From: Desulfuromusa sp.
GTDB lineage: Bacteria; Desulfobacterota; Desulfuromonadia; Desulfuromonadales; Geopsychrobacteraceae
Assembly (NCBI GenBank): GCA_016744675.1
Contig: JADGDX010000004.1
Span: 50,721-114,720 of the forward strand
Direction of reading: 5' to 3'
DNA length: 64,000 nucleotides
The notes beneath the pieces are model-generated. The model did no database searches and was not told where the DNA came from. It saw nothing but the letters and a program-made list of their open reading frames with translations. This document shows positions 31,981 to 42,540 of this stretch, piece after piece. Position numbers and translations under genes: made by a program. Positions within the stretch are counted from its first letter, which is position 1; each line of letters starts with the position of its first letter.

Positions 31981-32017
31981 AAAAAAAAGCATCACAAAAA
32001 AATGTTTTTGTGATGCT
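31981..32017 (-). terminator. Terminator or attenuating hairpin between tsf and pyrH
   Basis: On the minus strand AGCATCACAAAAA pairs with TTTTTGTGATGCT around a short loop and is followed by a T run of eight. It lies nine bases after the tsf stop and may reduce readthrough into pyrH. Confidence 0.8.
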
Positions 32018-32025
32018 AAGGTTTT

Positions 32026-32937
32026 TTATTGCTTACTCATAGCTGCAACTTCCGCAGCAAAATCGTCTTCTTTTTTCTCGATTCCTTCGCCAAGCTGAAA
32101 ACGAACATAACTGTTCAGCTTGATATCTGTTCCCAATTCTTTTGCCAGAGCGGCAACAAGCTTGCCGACTTTCTGATCAGGGTCAATAACGAAAGCCTGC
32201 TCTAAAAGACAAACCTCACCAAAATATTTATTAATTTGCCCCAAAATAATTTTTTCAACAATATTTTCAGGCTTTCCACTATCGAGAGCCTTAACCCGCA
32301 TAATTTCTTTTTCTTTATCGACAACGTCAGCAGGAACACTGTCGCGGTCCAAATACTGAGGGGCAGCGGCAGCAACATGCATCGCCAATTGCTTTCCGAG
32401 TGCAGCGACTTTCTCATCAGTCGACTCAGTCTGTAATTCAACCAATACACCAATCTTACCGGCACCGTGGATATAAGAAGTTACAAAGCCCTGACCGGCA
32501 TCTATACGTGCAAGACGACGAAGACCCATGTTTTCACCGATTGTAGCAATCTGGTGAGTCAGTTCCTCGGCAACGGTACGGCCTGTTTCAGGATAAGCAA
32601 TTGTATTTAGTGCATCAACATCGGCAATGTCATTTGCCAAAACAACATTTTTTGCACCTTCGACAAAAGCCTGAAACGCATCATTCTTAGCGACAAAATC
32701 GGTCTCGGCATTCACTTCGATAATTGCTCCGACTGATCCCTCAGAACCGGCAGCAACCGCTCCCTCAGAGGCAATCCGGCCAGACTTCTTTGCCGCAGCA
32801 GAAAGTCCTTTCTTGCGCAAAAAATCAACCGCTTCTTCCATATTTCCTGCGGTTTCAGTCAAAGCCTTCTTACAATCCATCATTCCTGCTCCGGTTTTCT
32901 TCCGTAACTCGGAGACCATTGCTGCTGTAATGCTCAC
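32026..32937 (-). CDS. tsf: Elongation factor Ts
   Basis: Guanine nucleotide exchange factor for EF-Tu. The 303-residue protein has the N-terminal UBA-like region VSELRKKTGAGMMDCKKALTE and VDFLRKKGLSAAAKKSGR, then EVNAETDFVAKNDAFQAF. Length is close to the E. coli form. It follows rpsB on the same strand, separated by a GC-rich hairpin (about 33007-33037). Confidence 0.97.
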   Translation of the reverse strand: MSITAAMVSELRKKTGAGMMDCKKALTETAGNMEEAVDFLRKKGLSAAAKKSGRIASEGAVAAGSEGSVGAIIEVNAETDFVAKNDAFQAFVEGAKNVVLANDIADVDALNTIAYPETGRTVAEELTHQIATIGENMGLRRLARIDAGQGFVTSYIHGAGKIGVLVELQTESTDEKVAALGKQLAMHVAAAAPQYLDRDSVPADVVDKEKEIMRVKALDSGKPENIVEKIILGQINKYFGEVCLLEQAFVIDPDQKVGKLVAALAKELGTDIKLNSYVRFQLGEGIEKKEDDFAAEVAAMSKQ

Positions 32938-33060
32938 GATCTTTCCTCCCTATTTTGATTGGCGAAACAATGTCATTGCCTCGCAATAATATCCAGTTAA
33001 ACCAACGGCCGAGCCTGAGCCCGGCCGCAGGCCTGTGCATAATTTTAAAGTGATCTAAAT

Positions 33061-33891
33061 TTACTCTGCTGCAGGCTCTGTAACTTCAGCTACAGGCTCT
33101 TTGATTTCTGCGGCTGGTTCCTCAGCCACAACAGCCTTTTCTTCTACAGCTGTAACCTTTACAGTCGGCTCATCTTTACCTTCTGCAGCCGTTTGCTTTT
33201 TCTCTTTACGCTGCTGCTCACCGTCTGCACAGGCTTCAGCCATTTTAGAGGCAAACAAACGAATCGCACGAATCGCATCATCATTTCCAGGGATAACATA
33301 ATCGATGTTATCAGGGTCACAGTTTGTATCGACTACAGCAACCACAGGAATCCCAAGCTTGTTTGCTTCTTGAACAGCAATAGCCTCTTTTTTCGGATCG
33401 ATAATAAAAACGGCCCCAGGAAGCTTGGTCATATGCTTAATACCGCCGAGGTTCTTCTCCAACTTTTCGCGTTGCCGCTCAAGCTCCAAAGCTTCCTTCT
33501 TAGTATACTGATCAATGGTACCATCTTCAGCCATGGCTTCGATTTTTTTCAAGCGGTCAATACTAGCCTTAATCGTTGTAAAGTTTGTCAACATACCACC
33601 AAGCCAGCGGTTGTTCACAAAATACTGATCAGCACCTAAAGACTCTTCTTTGATCGCATCCTGTGCCTGTTTTTTAGTTCCGACAAAAAGAACTTTATCA
33701 CCGTTGGCAACAGTATCCTGAATGAACTGATAAGCGGTCTTGAAGTAACGAACGGTTTTCTGTAAGTCAACAATGTAGATCCCGTTCCGTGCCCCAAAAA
33801 TGTAAGGTTTCATTTTGGGATTCCAGCGTTTGGTCTGATGACCAAAGTGCACGCCAGCCTCAAGCATTTGTTTCATAGTGATTTGAGCCAT
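33061..33891 (-). CDS. rpsB: 30S ribosomal protein S2 with acidic C-terminal tail
   Basis: Small-subunit protein on the back of the 30S. The first about 230 residues are canonical ([52 protein letters not shown]). The last about 47 residues form a low-complexity Ala/Glu/Val/Pro tail with repeated KEPVAEV- and EEPAAE-like units. Such tails vary among deltaproteobacteria. It heads the rpsB-tsf-pyrH-frr cluster. Confidence 0.97.
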   Translation of the reverse strand: MAQITMKQMLEAGVHFGHQTKRWNPKMKPYIFGARNGIYIVDLQKTVRYFKTAYQFIQDTVANGDKVLFVGTKKQAQDAIKEESLGADQYFVNNRWLGGMLTNFTTIKASIDRLKKIEAMAEDGTIDQYTKKEALELERQREKLEKNLGGIKHMTKLPGAVFIIDPKKEAIAVQEANKLGIPVVAVVDTNCDPDNIDYVIPGNDDAIRAIRLFASKMAEACADGEQQRKEKKQTAAEGKDEPTVKVTAVEEKAVVAEEPAAEIKEPVAEVTEPAAE

Positions 33892-34011
33892 GTGTGTTTC
33901 TCCTTCAAATTGGTTGATTTCCTCCGCTCCGATCTTCTTCGACGAACCTCAACCAGCAGCTGAGCACCATTCCGTCTAAATCCTGAAGCGTGTGAATTGA
34001 ATAACTGCGGA

Positions 34012-34041
34012 TCTATAACATTACTCACACTTTGCAAGCAA
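34012..34041 (-). promoter_or_regulatory. Candidate promoter of the rpsB operon
   Basis: Minus-strand TTGCTT (34041-34036), an 18-base spacer and TATAGA (34017-34012), leaving a leader of about 115 bases before rpsB, long enough for autogenous control, though no conserved S2 leader could be recognised by eye. Confidence 0.4.
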
Positions 34042-34145
34042 GAGAAAAACTAAGTTTACAATCGATTAACCACCCGAAAAACAACTTGTTTTACAACGAA
34101 AAAGAGAGTTTACAGGATTGGGTCAGCGTATTAATATGCGCCTCC

Positions 34146-35330
34146 ATGTCAAACTTACGTATTCAACGATATCTTCTTAGAGAAATCAGTGCACCGACCC
34201 TTTTGAGTCTGCTGATTTTTTCTTTTGTTCTATTAATGGGTAAAATCCCTAGGCTAGCTGAACTTGTTATCACAAAGGGAGTTCCCGCAGGAGAAATCCT
34301 CAAGCTTTTCAGCTACCTTCTGCCCACCTTCCTCAGCGTGACGATTCCCCTTTCTTTCCTTTTGGGAATTCTTCTGGCTTTTGGTCGATTATCATCAGAT
34401 AGCGAATTTATTGCCCTCAAAGCGTCGGGAGTCAGTCTTTACAGCCTTGTTAAACCGGTTCTCCTGCTCGCTATTGTCTTCAGTTTATTAACGGCATGGA
34501 TTACGATCACTGTTGAACCTGCAAGTAAGACTGCTTTTCGCGGAAAACTTTTCCAAGTTGCCTCCAGCAATGCAAGTGTCAGTGTTAAACCAGGGGTATT
34601 CAATGACGAATTTGAGGGAATTGTTCTCTATACACAAGAAATAGACAGTGTTAGTGGGATCATGCAGAACGTATTCATTTCAGACGAACGCGAAAGTGAG
34701 ACTCCTGCAACAATTACTGCGCGGCAAGGACGCTTCATTTCAGACCCAAACCAATACAGTCTGACCCTGCGACTCAGCAGTGGCAACATTCACAGACGAC
34801 CTGAGACCAAAAGACAGAGCACCTACCAAACCATAAGTTTCAATAATTACGACATCAATCTTAATATTGGAGATCAACTCGACGGAAGTCAACGTCGCCG
34901 CTCACGGAGCGAACTATCCTGGACAGAACTGAACAACGCCATTGATGATGCGTCTTCCAACAGTAAAAGGTTCAGCCTTGAAGTTGAGAAGCATGAACGT
35001 GTCGTGATTGCATTTGCCCCCTTGGTTCTAGCACTGATTGGTATTCCTCTCGGCCTACAATCTCAACGCTCCGGGAAAGGGGCTGGATTCACGTTAGCGC
35101 TCCTGACGTTTCTGGTTTACTATGTATTATTAACAATTGCTGGGAATATTGCTGACAAAGGATTCATCCCTGCGGCCATCATCCTCTGGCTCCCCAACCT
35201 TTTCTTTTTGCTTATTGGATCATGGTTACTTCACCGCACCGCAATAGAAAGACCTCTTCGCCTCTTCAGTGCCCAAACAATAATTAAACGATTGTTGTCA
35301 CGTCGCGACAAAACAGGAGGGGGATCATGA
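34146..35330 (+). CDS. lptF: LPS export permease LptF
   Basis: One of the two membrane subunits of the LptB2FG transporter that extracts lipopolysaccharide from the inner membrane. The 394-residue form starts MSNLRIQRYLLREISAPTLLS; the frame is open 38 codons further upstream, but that part is not conserved and would precede the usual N-terminus. It has three membrane helices, a periplasmic beta-jellyroll (about 130-270) and three C-terminal helices. lptG overlaps its end by four bases. Transcribed away from rpsB. Confidence 0.93.
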   Translation: MSNLRIQRYLLREISAPTLLSLLIFSFVLLMGKIPRLAELVITKGVPAGEILKLFSYLLPTFLSVTIPLSFLLGILLAFGRLSSDSEFIALKASGVSLYSLVKPVLLLAIVFSLLTAWITITVEPASKTAFRGKLFQVASSNASVSVKPGVFNDEFEGIVLYTQEIDSVSGIMQNVFISDERESETPATITARQGRFISDPNQYSLTLRLSSGNIHRRPETKRQSTYQTISFNNYDINLNIGDQLDGSQRRRSRSELSWTELNNAIDDASSNSKRFSLEVEKHERVVIAFAPLVLALIGIPLGLQSQRSGKGAGFTLALLTFLVYYVLLTIAGNIADKGFIPAAIILWLPNLFFLLIGSWLLHRTAIERPLRLFSAQTIIKRLLSRRDKTGGGS

Positions 35331-36409
35331 AAATACTCAACCTCTTCCTGCTGCGGTACTTCATCCGAATCCTGTCGCTGTGTGTTGCAGCATTCGTCGG
35401 AATCTATCTTTTGATCGATTTTTTTGAAAAAGTAGATCATTTCATTGAGTTCAAAGCCCAAGCACACGACTATTTTATTTACTTCTCTAACAATATCCCG
35501 TTTATTTTTGTTCAGATCCTCCCACTGGCAATACTCACAAGCATGGTGCTAACTCTTGGTGGCCTTAGCCGGAGTAATGAAATAACGGCTATACGTGCCT
35601 GCGGAGTCAGTCTCTGGAGAATTGTGCAGCCTCTGATGATATTGATTCTAAGCCTTTCATTTCTTCTTTTGCTTTTAAACGAATTTATTGTCCCCTGGAA
35701 CAGTACTCAATTAAACAATCTTCTTGAAATCAAACTAAAAGGGAAGAAGAAACTCCAACTAACTCGCAATGAAATTTGGTATCGCAATTCTAATCAAATC
35801 ATTAATATCGCAGTCGCAAACATACAAAAACAACAACTTCAGGGCATCAAAGTTTTCACCTTTGACGAACAACATAAAATTGCAAAACGTGAAGATGCTG
35901 CTGGTGTTATTTATAAAGATGATATGTGGCAAACAGATAGCTTGACGGTAAGAATTTTTGATCCAGAATCAGGTGATTTAGTTAAAACATCAACTCTCTC
36001 AGATCAATCTCTTGAGATAGACCGCAAACCTGAAGATTTCTCCAGCCGTGATAATTTAAAAAATGAACTTAATTTTCGACAACTTTCGTCCATGGTCAAA
36101 AAATTGGAGAACGAAGGTTACGATTCCACTCGCCAGCGCGTAGATATGCATAATCGCTTAGCTGCTCCGTTTACATGTTTGATTATGGGCTTCTTGGGAG
36201 TTCCGTTTGCGCTACAGAGGGGAAGGAATAGCAATATTGCATTGGGAATCGGTCTAAGCTTAGGAGTTGGAGTCGCTTATTTCATCCTCCAATCATTACT
36301 TTTAGCCTTTGGCTATTCAAATGCTATCCCACCGTTTTTTGCAGCCTGGTCTGCAAATTTCATTTTCTTACTGACCGGGATCTGGCTTTTATTAAACGTA
36401 AGAGACTAG
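35327..36409 (+). CDS. lptG: LPS export permease LptG
   Basis: Partner of LptF. The 360-residue protein starts MKILNLFLLRYFIRILSLCV and has the same 3 helices, periplasmic domain, 3 helices layout (membrane segments about 15-40, 60-85, 95-125 and after 270), with FFEKVDHFIE and the pore-side motifs ILPLAILTSMVLTLGGLSRSNEITAIRACG. Start and lptF stop overlap as ATGA. The lptB ATPase is not in this window. Confidence 0.94.
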   Translation: MKILNLFLLRYFIRILSLCVAAFVGIYLLIDFFEKVDHFIEFKAQAHDYFIYFSNNIPFIFVQILPLAILTSMVLTLGGLSRSNEITAIRACGVSLWRIVQPLMILILSLSFLLLLLNEFIVPWNSTQLNNLLEIKLKGKKKLQLTRNEIWYRNSNQIINIAVANIQKQQLQGIKVFTFDEQHKIAKREDAAGVIYKDDMWQTDSLTVRIFDPESGDLVKTSTLSDQSLEIDRKPEDFSSRDNLKNELNFRQLSSMVKKLENEGYDSTRQRVDMHNRLAAPFTCLIMGFLGVPFALQRGRNSNIALGIGLSLGVGVAYFILQSLLLAFGYSNAIPPFFAAWSANFIFLLTGIWLLLNVRD

Positions 36410-36424
36410 ATATTAATTCAGATA

Positions 36425-36461
36425 ATTGCCGGGACAAGAATAAAAAACGTGTCCCGGCAAT
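36425..36461. terminator. Hairpin between lptG and ahcY
   Basis: A perfect 12-pair stem (ATTGCCGGGACA with its complement) between converging genes. The loop is A/T-rich and no T run follows, so it may be a shared factor-assisted terminator. Confidence 0.5.
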
Positions 36462-36470
36462 CAAGATCAT

Positions 36471-37910
36471 TTAATAACGATAGGTATCGGGTTTATAAGG
36501 TCCAGCGACCGGTATTCCCAAATATCGAGATTGATCATCGGTTAGCACAGTCAACTTAACTCCCAGTTTATCTAGATGCAATCTTGCCACTTTTTCATCG
36601 AGGGTCTTCGGTAACACATAAACTTTATTTTCGTAATTTTCAGGATGGCGGAAGAGTTCAATCTGAGCCATAACCTGATTCGTAAATGAAGCAGACATTA
36701 CAAAGCTTGGGTGCCCCGTAGCACAACCCAAGTTAAGCAATCGACCTTCAGCTAAAACAATGACACCATGCCCATCTTCAAATAACCATCGATCAACCTG
36801 TGGCTTGATGTTTTCTCTCACAACGGTTGAATCTTTTTCGACCGCAATCATTTCTATTTCATTATCAAAGTGGCCGATATTACCAACGATTGCATTATTT
36901 TTCATCAGCCGCATATGATCGAGTGTAATGACATCTTTGTTTCCAGTAGTCGTCACATAAATATCAGCATAATCGAGAACATCCTCTACCCGTTTAACTT
37001 CATAACCCTCCATCGATGCTTGCAAAGCACAAATGGGGTCAATCTCCGTAACGATAACGCGAGCACCCTGACCACGCAGAGACTGACAACATCCCTTCCC
37101 CACATCTCCGTAGCCACAGACAACAGCAACTTTTCCTGAAATCATCACATCAGTTGCTCGCATAATTCCATCGACCAAAGAATGTCGACAACCATAGACA
37201 TTATCAAATTTCGACTTGGTCACTGAATCGTTAACGTTCATCGCCGGGAACAACAAGGACCCCTCTTCTTCCATTTGATAAAGACGGTGAACACCCGTCG
37301 TAGTCTCTTCAGTCACGCCCTTAATAGAGGCCGCCGTTTGGATCCACCTATTTGGAGTTACTGCTATAGATTTTTCTAAAACTTTAACTAATTCACGCCA
37401 GTCTTCAGGATCGTCTTCTTTGATTTCAGGAACACTTGATTTTTCCCATTCATTCCCCTTCAAGACAAACATTGTGGCATCACCACCATCATCAAGGATC
37501 ATATTTGGATACTCGTTATCTGGCCATGTAAGTGCCTGTTCTGTACACCACCAGTACTCTTCAAGAGTCTCTCCCTTCCAGGCGTAAACAGGGATCCCCT
37601 GTGGATCGCTTATCGAACCTTCTGGTCCAACAGCAATAGCTGCTGCTGCATGGTCCTGAGTCGAAAAAATATTACATGAACACCAACGAACTTTTGCCCC
37701 CAGATCAATCAAAGTCTCTATCAAAACGGCGGTCTGAATCGTCATATGTAAAGAACCGGAAATTCTTGCCCCCTCTAGAGGGTATTGTCCGGCATATTCA
37801 TTACGCAAAGCCATGAGTCCAGGCATCTCTTCCTGAGCGAGTATAATTTCTTTACGTCCCCATTCAGACAGAGAAAGGTCTTTCACTTTATAGTCACTGA
37901 AATTGGTCAC
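36471..37910 (-). CDS. ahcY: Adenosylhomocysteinase
   Basis: NAD-dependent hydrolysis of S-adenosylhomocysteine to adenosine and homocysteine in the methyl cycle. The 479-residue protein has [13 protein letters not shown], the NAD-binding [27 protein letters not shown], and the conserved C-terminal [34 protein letters not shown]. The start is GTG at 37910 with AAAGGAG upstream. I found no SAH riboswitch consensus in the upstream 240 bases. Confidence 0.97.
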   Translation of the reverse strand: MTNFSDYKVKDLSLSEWGRKEIILAQEEMPGLMALRNEYAGQYPLEGARISGSLHMTIQTAVLIETLIDLGAKVRWCSCNIFSTQDHAAAAIAVGPEGSISDPQGIPVYAWKGETLEEYWWCTEQALTWPDNEYPNMILDDGGDATMFVLKGNEWEKSSVPEIKEDDPEDWRELVKVLEKSIAVTPNRWIQTAASIKGVTEETTTGVHRLYQMEEEGSLLFPAMNVNDSVTKSKFDNVYGCRHSLVDGIMRATDVMISGKVAVVCGYGDVGKGCCQSLRGQGARVIVTEIDPICALQASMEGYEVKRVEDVLDYADIYVTTTGNKDVITLDHMRLMKNNAIVGNIGHFDNEIEMIAVEKDSTVVRENIKPQVDRWLFEDGHGVIVLAEGRLLNLGCATGHPSFVMSASFTNQVMAQIELFRHPENYENKVYVLPKTLDEKVARLHLDKLGVKLTVLTDDQSRYLGIPVAGPYKPDTYRY

Positions 37911-38053
37911 GTTATTTTTTCTCCTTTATAGATAATCTTAATTTGGCAAAGAACATTTTTTAGCACAACTCACATGACACAAACAAGCAATAGACTAAGA
38001 TCATGTCACTTATTACATTATAAAATACCATAAAATGGCTTTATTTAAGCTGA

Positions 38054-39433
<1,380 letters not shown>

Positions 39434-39442
39434 ATCATCGTG

Positions 39443-39476
39443 ATGACGGGGACAGAGAATATTCTGTCCCCGTCAT
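39443..39476. terminator. Terminator after eno
   Basis: ATGACGGGGACAGA pairs with TCTGTCCCCGTCAT over 14 bases in the 46-base gap between converging genes. Confidence 0.7.
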
Positions 39477-39479
39477 TAA

Positions 39480-39890
39480 TTACTCAGGATAAAGCAAGAA
39501 ACTGCTTCCTCTTTTTTCTCGTTTCAAAATCTTCCTATCAGCCAACCCTTTTAATACTTGCTGCATTTGTTTTTTGTTTGTATCTGCGAACAAAAGATAA
39601 AGGTCTGTCTGCTTTAACCCCGGCTGCTTCGACACCTCCAGCAGAAGAGATTTTTCAAGAGAGGTCATCTCCTCTTTTTCAGATGTCCCTGCAGATAATT
39701 CATTCTCTGTATCAAAAACAGTCCCGTGAGGATCGGTATCTTCAGAATGGTTATCATTTTCCACGGTTTCGCAAATATTAGACTTTTCAGCATCCTGTTC
39801 AGCCCTTATTTCACGCTCAATTACCATCATTTTTTGATAGAAATAAAAACCGCCTCCCACAATCAATAACAAAATAATAAACCAGAACAT
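39480..39890 (-). CDS. Membrane-anchored winged-helix-like protein
   Basis: A 136-residue protein of unknown function. It has an N-terminal membrane helix (FWFIILLLIVGGGFYFYQK), an acidic linker (about 30-75), and a C-terminal domain (MTSLEKSLLLEVSKQPGLKQTDLYLLF...LKGLADRKILKREKRG) that reads like a winged helix-turn-helix with a basic wing. It could sense at the membrane or act as a DNA- or RNA-binding adaptor. Thirteen bases separate it from the zinc-ribbon gene upstream. Confidence 0.65.
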   Translation of the reverse strand: MFWFIILLLIVGGGFYFYQKMMVIEREIRAEQDAEKSNICETVENDNHSEDTDPHGTVFDTENELSAGTSEKEEMTSLEKSLLLEVSKQPGLKQTDLYLLFADTNKKQMQQVLKGLADRKILKREKRGSSFLLYPE

Positions 39891-39903
39891 TTAAACCTCC
39901 AGA

Positions 39904-40200
39904 TCAGTTTGTGTTGTCATCAGTATCATTAAACCAGCGTTCAAACCAACTACGATGGTCTTTTGCCGCTAGAGTTTTAAAATCATTCTGCCCCAACCAG
40001 AGACCTCCACAACCGGGGCACCGATCCATAGAAACGCCGTGAAAAGTAACCGGCGCAATAGATTCACCACATTTGGGACAATGCCCTAAACAAGACTCTT
40101 TAATGGTTGTCTGTTTCATTTTAGCAATCGCTTCCTGCTCTTTATTGTGAAAATATTCATTTTCCAGAGCTTTTTTTCTTTCGTCCCAGGCATCTGTCAT
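39904..40200 (-). CDS. TFIIB-type zinc-ribbon protein
   Basis: A 98-residue protein starting at ATG 40200 with CAGGAG upstream. After a helical N-terminus it has one zinc ribbon (CPKCGESIAP...MDRCPGCGGLWLGQNDFKTL), the zf-TFIIB family pattern found in many small bacterial proteins of unknown role. It lies between the Cas6-like gene and the membrane winged-helix gene, all on the minus strand and close together. Confidence 0.75.
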   Translation of the reverse strand: MTDAWDERKKALENEYFHNKEQEAIAKMKQTTIKESCLGHCPKCGESIAPVTFHGVSMDRCPGCGGLWLGQNDFKTLAAKDHRSWFERWFNDTDDNTN

Positions 40201-40260
40201 GAGCAAATCTCCTGTTCAATTCAGTCTTATTTTTGGAGAAAGAGAAACAGTATATCTTAT

Positions 40261-41214
40261 TCAACTATAGATCAGGCGATATTGTCCAGCCCCGTAGGAG
40301 GCACTCTTCCCGAAATTAAATAAACTACCTAATTGCAAGACCCAAAGCAACTCAGTCAGGGTATCTCCCCTTAATTCAAAAGTCCCCATCAACCCTCCAA
40401 GACTCTGATCTCCAGATGGCTTTTCCAGAACCCGCCAATCTTGCCATTTTAGAAAGGTTCCAGAAGATTCTACTTGATCAGCCAAGGAGATGTAACGCGT
40501 TGGATCCAAAGACAGGTCAACATTAGAATAACCTGCTAACAGTCCCGTTACTCGCCGAAACAAAAAAGGAAAGACTTTATTAAATTCAGCCCTAAATAAT
40601 GGTTTATTCCGATGAATCAATCGTAACGGTGATATAATTTCGAATTGAACAGCATCGCCAACAGGAGGCTGTCTCTCTAGCCACCAAGATAAGTTACACA
40701 CCGGTGGGTTTAACTGTACAGTTGGCTCCCTGCCAAACCATAACATCGCACGCCTTCCACTCCCATCCTCCGACTCAACCCCTTCTACAACAAATTGACC
40801 TGAACCGTGACTGAGTCCAAGTTCACCCAAATGACGCAACAAACAAACAAAAGAGTCTACAGCCATTATTCCTGAACCGATAAAGAGAACGGGAAGAACA
40901 ATCTTTTGTTTGGGCTCGAAAAGCCCACGTTCAGAGATATCAGGAGTAATGACCAAAGCAGGGGAAGGCTTTTGGATCTGTCGTAACAAAATAGGATCAC
41001 TTGGCAGGTCAGGTTGAAGAAGTTGCCTCAATTGTTCTACATAAGCCATATTTGTATTAGCTGGTAAAGACTTTAGAGCCCTTAACAATTCACGTCGCAA
41101 CTGTAATAATCCAAGAGGAGGCAAATCAAAGTAATGGCAGATTTCAAGGTGGAAATAGAGTTTCACATATTCTATCTGCTGCATTTGTTGTGGAAAAGGT
41201 GACTGGTACCCCAC
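40261..41214 (-). CDS. Cas6-like RAMP protein, orphan
   Basis: A 317-residue protein resembling the CRISPR pre-crRNA endoribonuclease Cas6 family. Visible family traits are the mid-protein block PSPALVITPD...KIVLPVLFIGSGIMAVDSFV...GELGLSHGSGQFVVEGVES, the ISPLRLIHRNKPLF segment, and the glycine-rich C-terminal loop FNFGKSASYGAGQYRL typical of RAMP proteins. No repeat array or other cas gene is in the window; neighbours are a zinc-ribbon gene and a tgt paralogue. It may serve a distant CRISPR locus or a different RNA. Catalytic residues cannot be assigned by eye. Confidence 0.72.
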   Translation of the reverse strand: MGYQSPFPQQMQQIEYVKLYFHLEICHYFDLPPLGLLQLRRELLRALKSLPANTNMAYVEQLRQLLQPDLPSDPILLRQIQKPSPALVITPDISERGLFEPKQKIVLPVLFIGSGIMAVDSFVCLLRHLGELGLSHGSGQFVVEGVESEDGSGRRAMLWFGREPTVQLNPPVCNLSWWLERQPPVGDAVQFEIISPLRLIHRNKPLFRAEFNKVFPFLFRRVTGLLAGYSNVDLSLDPTRYISLADQVESSGTFLKWQDWRVLEKPSGDQSLGGLMGTFELRGDTLTELLWVLQLGSLFNFGKSASYGAGQYRLIYS

Positions 41215-41337
41215 TTAAACCTCCGATAAGATTGCGCCCTGAGTGAGATTTTGTGATATCTTAATTTGACGAGAATCTGCTATATCCACTGATTCTTGTA
41301 CATCATCCTAATGCAAGCAATAAGGGAGAACAACTGA

Positions 41338-42450
41338 ATGTTTCAGTTTACGTTATTAAAAGAAGACACTCACACTCGAGCTCGACGAGGTCGACTTGAA
41401 ACCCCTCATGGGCCCATCGAAACACCTATCTTCATGCCAGTGGGGACACATGGTGCGTTAAAAGCAATGACCCCGGCCCAAGTTGAAGAAACAGAAGCCC
41501 AAATCATTCTATCCAACACCTATCATCTCCACTTGAAGCCAGGAGAAGCCTTGGTCAAAAAAGCAGGGGGATTACATAAGTTCATGAACTGGAAAAAACC
41601 AATACTGACCGATAGTGGTGGTTTTCAGGTTTTTTCTTTACCAAAGAAACGAATCGGTGAAGATGGTGTTCATTTTCGTCACGAAATGACTGGGGAAGAA
41701 ATTTTTCTAGGGCCAAAAGAAGCAATGCAGATTGAAAACGATCTGGGTGCCGATATTATCATGGCTTTTGATGAATGTATCCCCTATCCAACAACTGAGG
41801 ATTATGCAGCAAAATCGATCAAAAAGACCATCCGTTGGGCTGAGAACTGTTTAAAACACCACTCAAGGGAAGATCAAGCATTGTTCGGCATTGTTCAGGG
41901 TGGTGTTTACAATAATCTACGCCGTGAATGTGCGGATGCTTTGACTGCAATGGATTTCCCCGGCTACGCCATTGGCGGAGTCAGTGTTGGAGAGGGGCTA
42001 GAATTGTTAAAAAAGGTCGTCGACTACACTGAACCATTTATGCCTAAAAATAAACCCCGCTATTTGATGGGAGTGGGTTTACCAGAAGATATTCTTGAAT
42101 CGATTGAACGAGGGATGGATATGTTTGATTGTGTTATCCCGACCCGTTACGCCCGTAGCGCAACCCTCTTTACTAAACGCGGAAAGATCAGGCTAACGAA
42201 CCGTAATTTTCGTAGAGATTTCTTTCCAGTCGACCCATCCTGTGATTGTTACTGCTGTCGTAATTTTAGTCGAGCGTACCTGCATCATCTTTTCAATGCC
42301 AACGAGATATTATCAGCAACTCTTGCCGCAATCCACAATGTCCGTTTTTACTTAAATATGGTTGCCGGAGCACGAACAGCCATTGAGGCAGGAGACTATC
42401 CAGCATTTAAGAATGATTTTCTTGGCGAATACCTACCTGGACGGAAATAG
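41338..42450 (+). CDS. tgt: Second tRNA-guanine transglycosylase
   Basis: A 370-residue Tgt paralogue. It keeps [10 protein letters not shown] (catalytic Asp about 92), FDECIPYPTTEDYA, GIVQGG, YAIGGVSVGE, DMFDCVIPTR and the zinc site CDCYCC with RAYLHHL, so it is probably active. It differs from the queA-linked copy in the RNA-contact loop (PTRYARSATLF in place of [11 protein letters not shown]), in the pocket (IGGV versus LGGL) and in the DSGG-following loop. A different base substrate, tRNA set or queuine salvage role is possible but unproven. AGGGAGAA precedes the ATG, and a strong terminator follows. Confidence 0.9.
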   Translation: MFQFTLLKEDTHTRARRGRLETPHGPIETPIFMPVGTHGALKAMTPAQVEETEAQIILSNTYHLHLKPGEALVKKAGGLHKFMNWKKPILTDSGGFQVFSLPKKRIGEDGVHFRHEMTGEEIFLGPKEAMQIENDLGADIIMAFDECIPYPTTEDYAAKSIKKTIRWAENCLKHHSREDQALFGIVQGGVYNNLRRECADALTAMDFPGYAIGGVSVGEGLELLKKVVDYTEPFMPKNKPRYLMGVGLPEDILESIERGMDMFDCVIPTRYARSATLFTKRGKIRLTNRNFRRDFFPVDPSCDCYCCRNFSRAYLHHLFNANEILSATLAAIHNVRFYLNMVAGARTAIEAGDYPAFKNDFLGEYLPGRK

Positions 42451-42480
42451 TAACGCCACAGATAAACGACTACAACAATA

Positions 42481-42515
42481 AAAAAAGTGGACTATCAAAT
42501 AGTCCACTTTTTTTT
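42481..42515. terminator. Terminator between tgt and the oxidoreductase gene
   Basis: AAAAAAGTGGACTAT and its complement form a 15-pair hairpin with a three-base loop; T runs follow on both strands, so it can serve both converging genes. Confidence 0.9.
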
Positions 42516-42540
42516 AAACTTATATCTACAAGACGACTAT

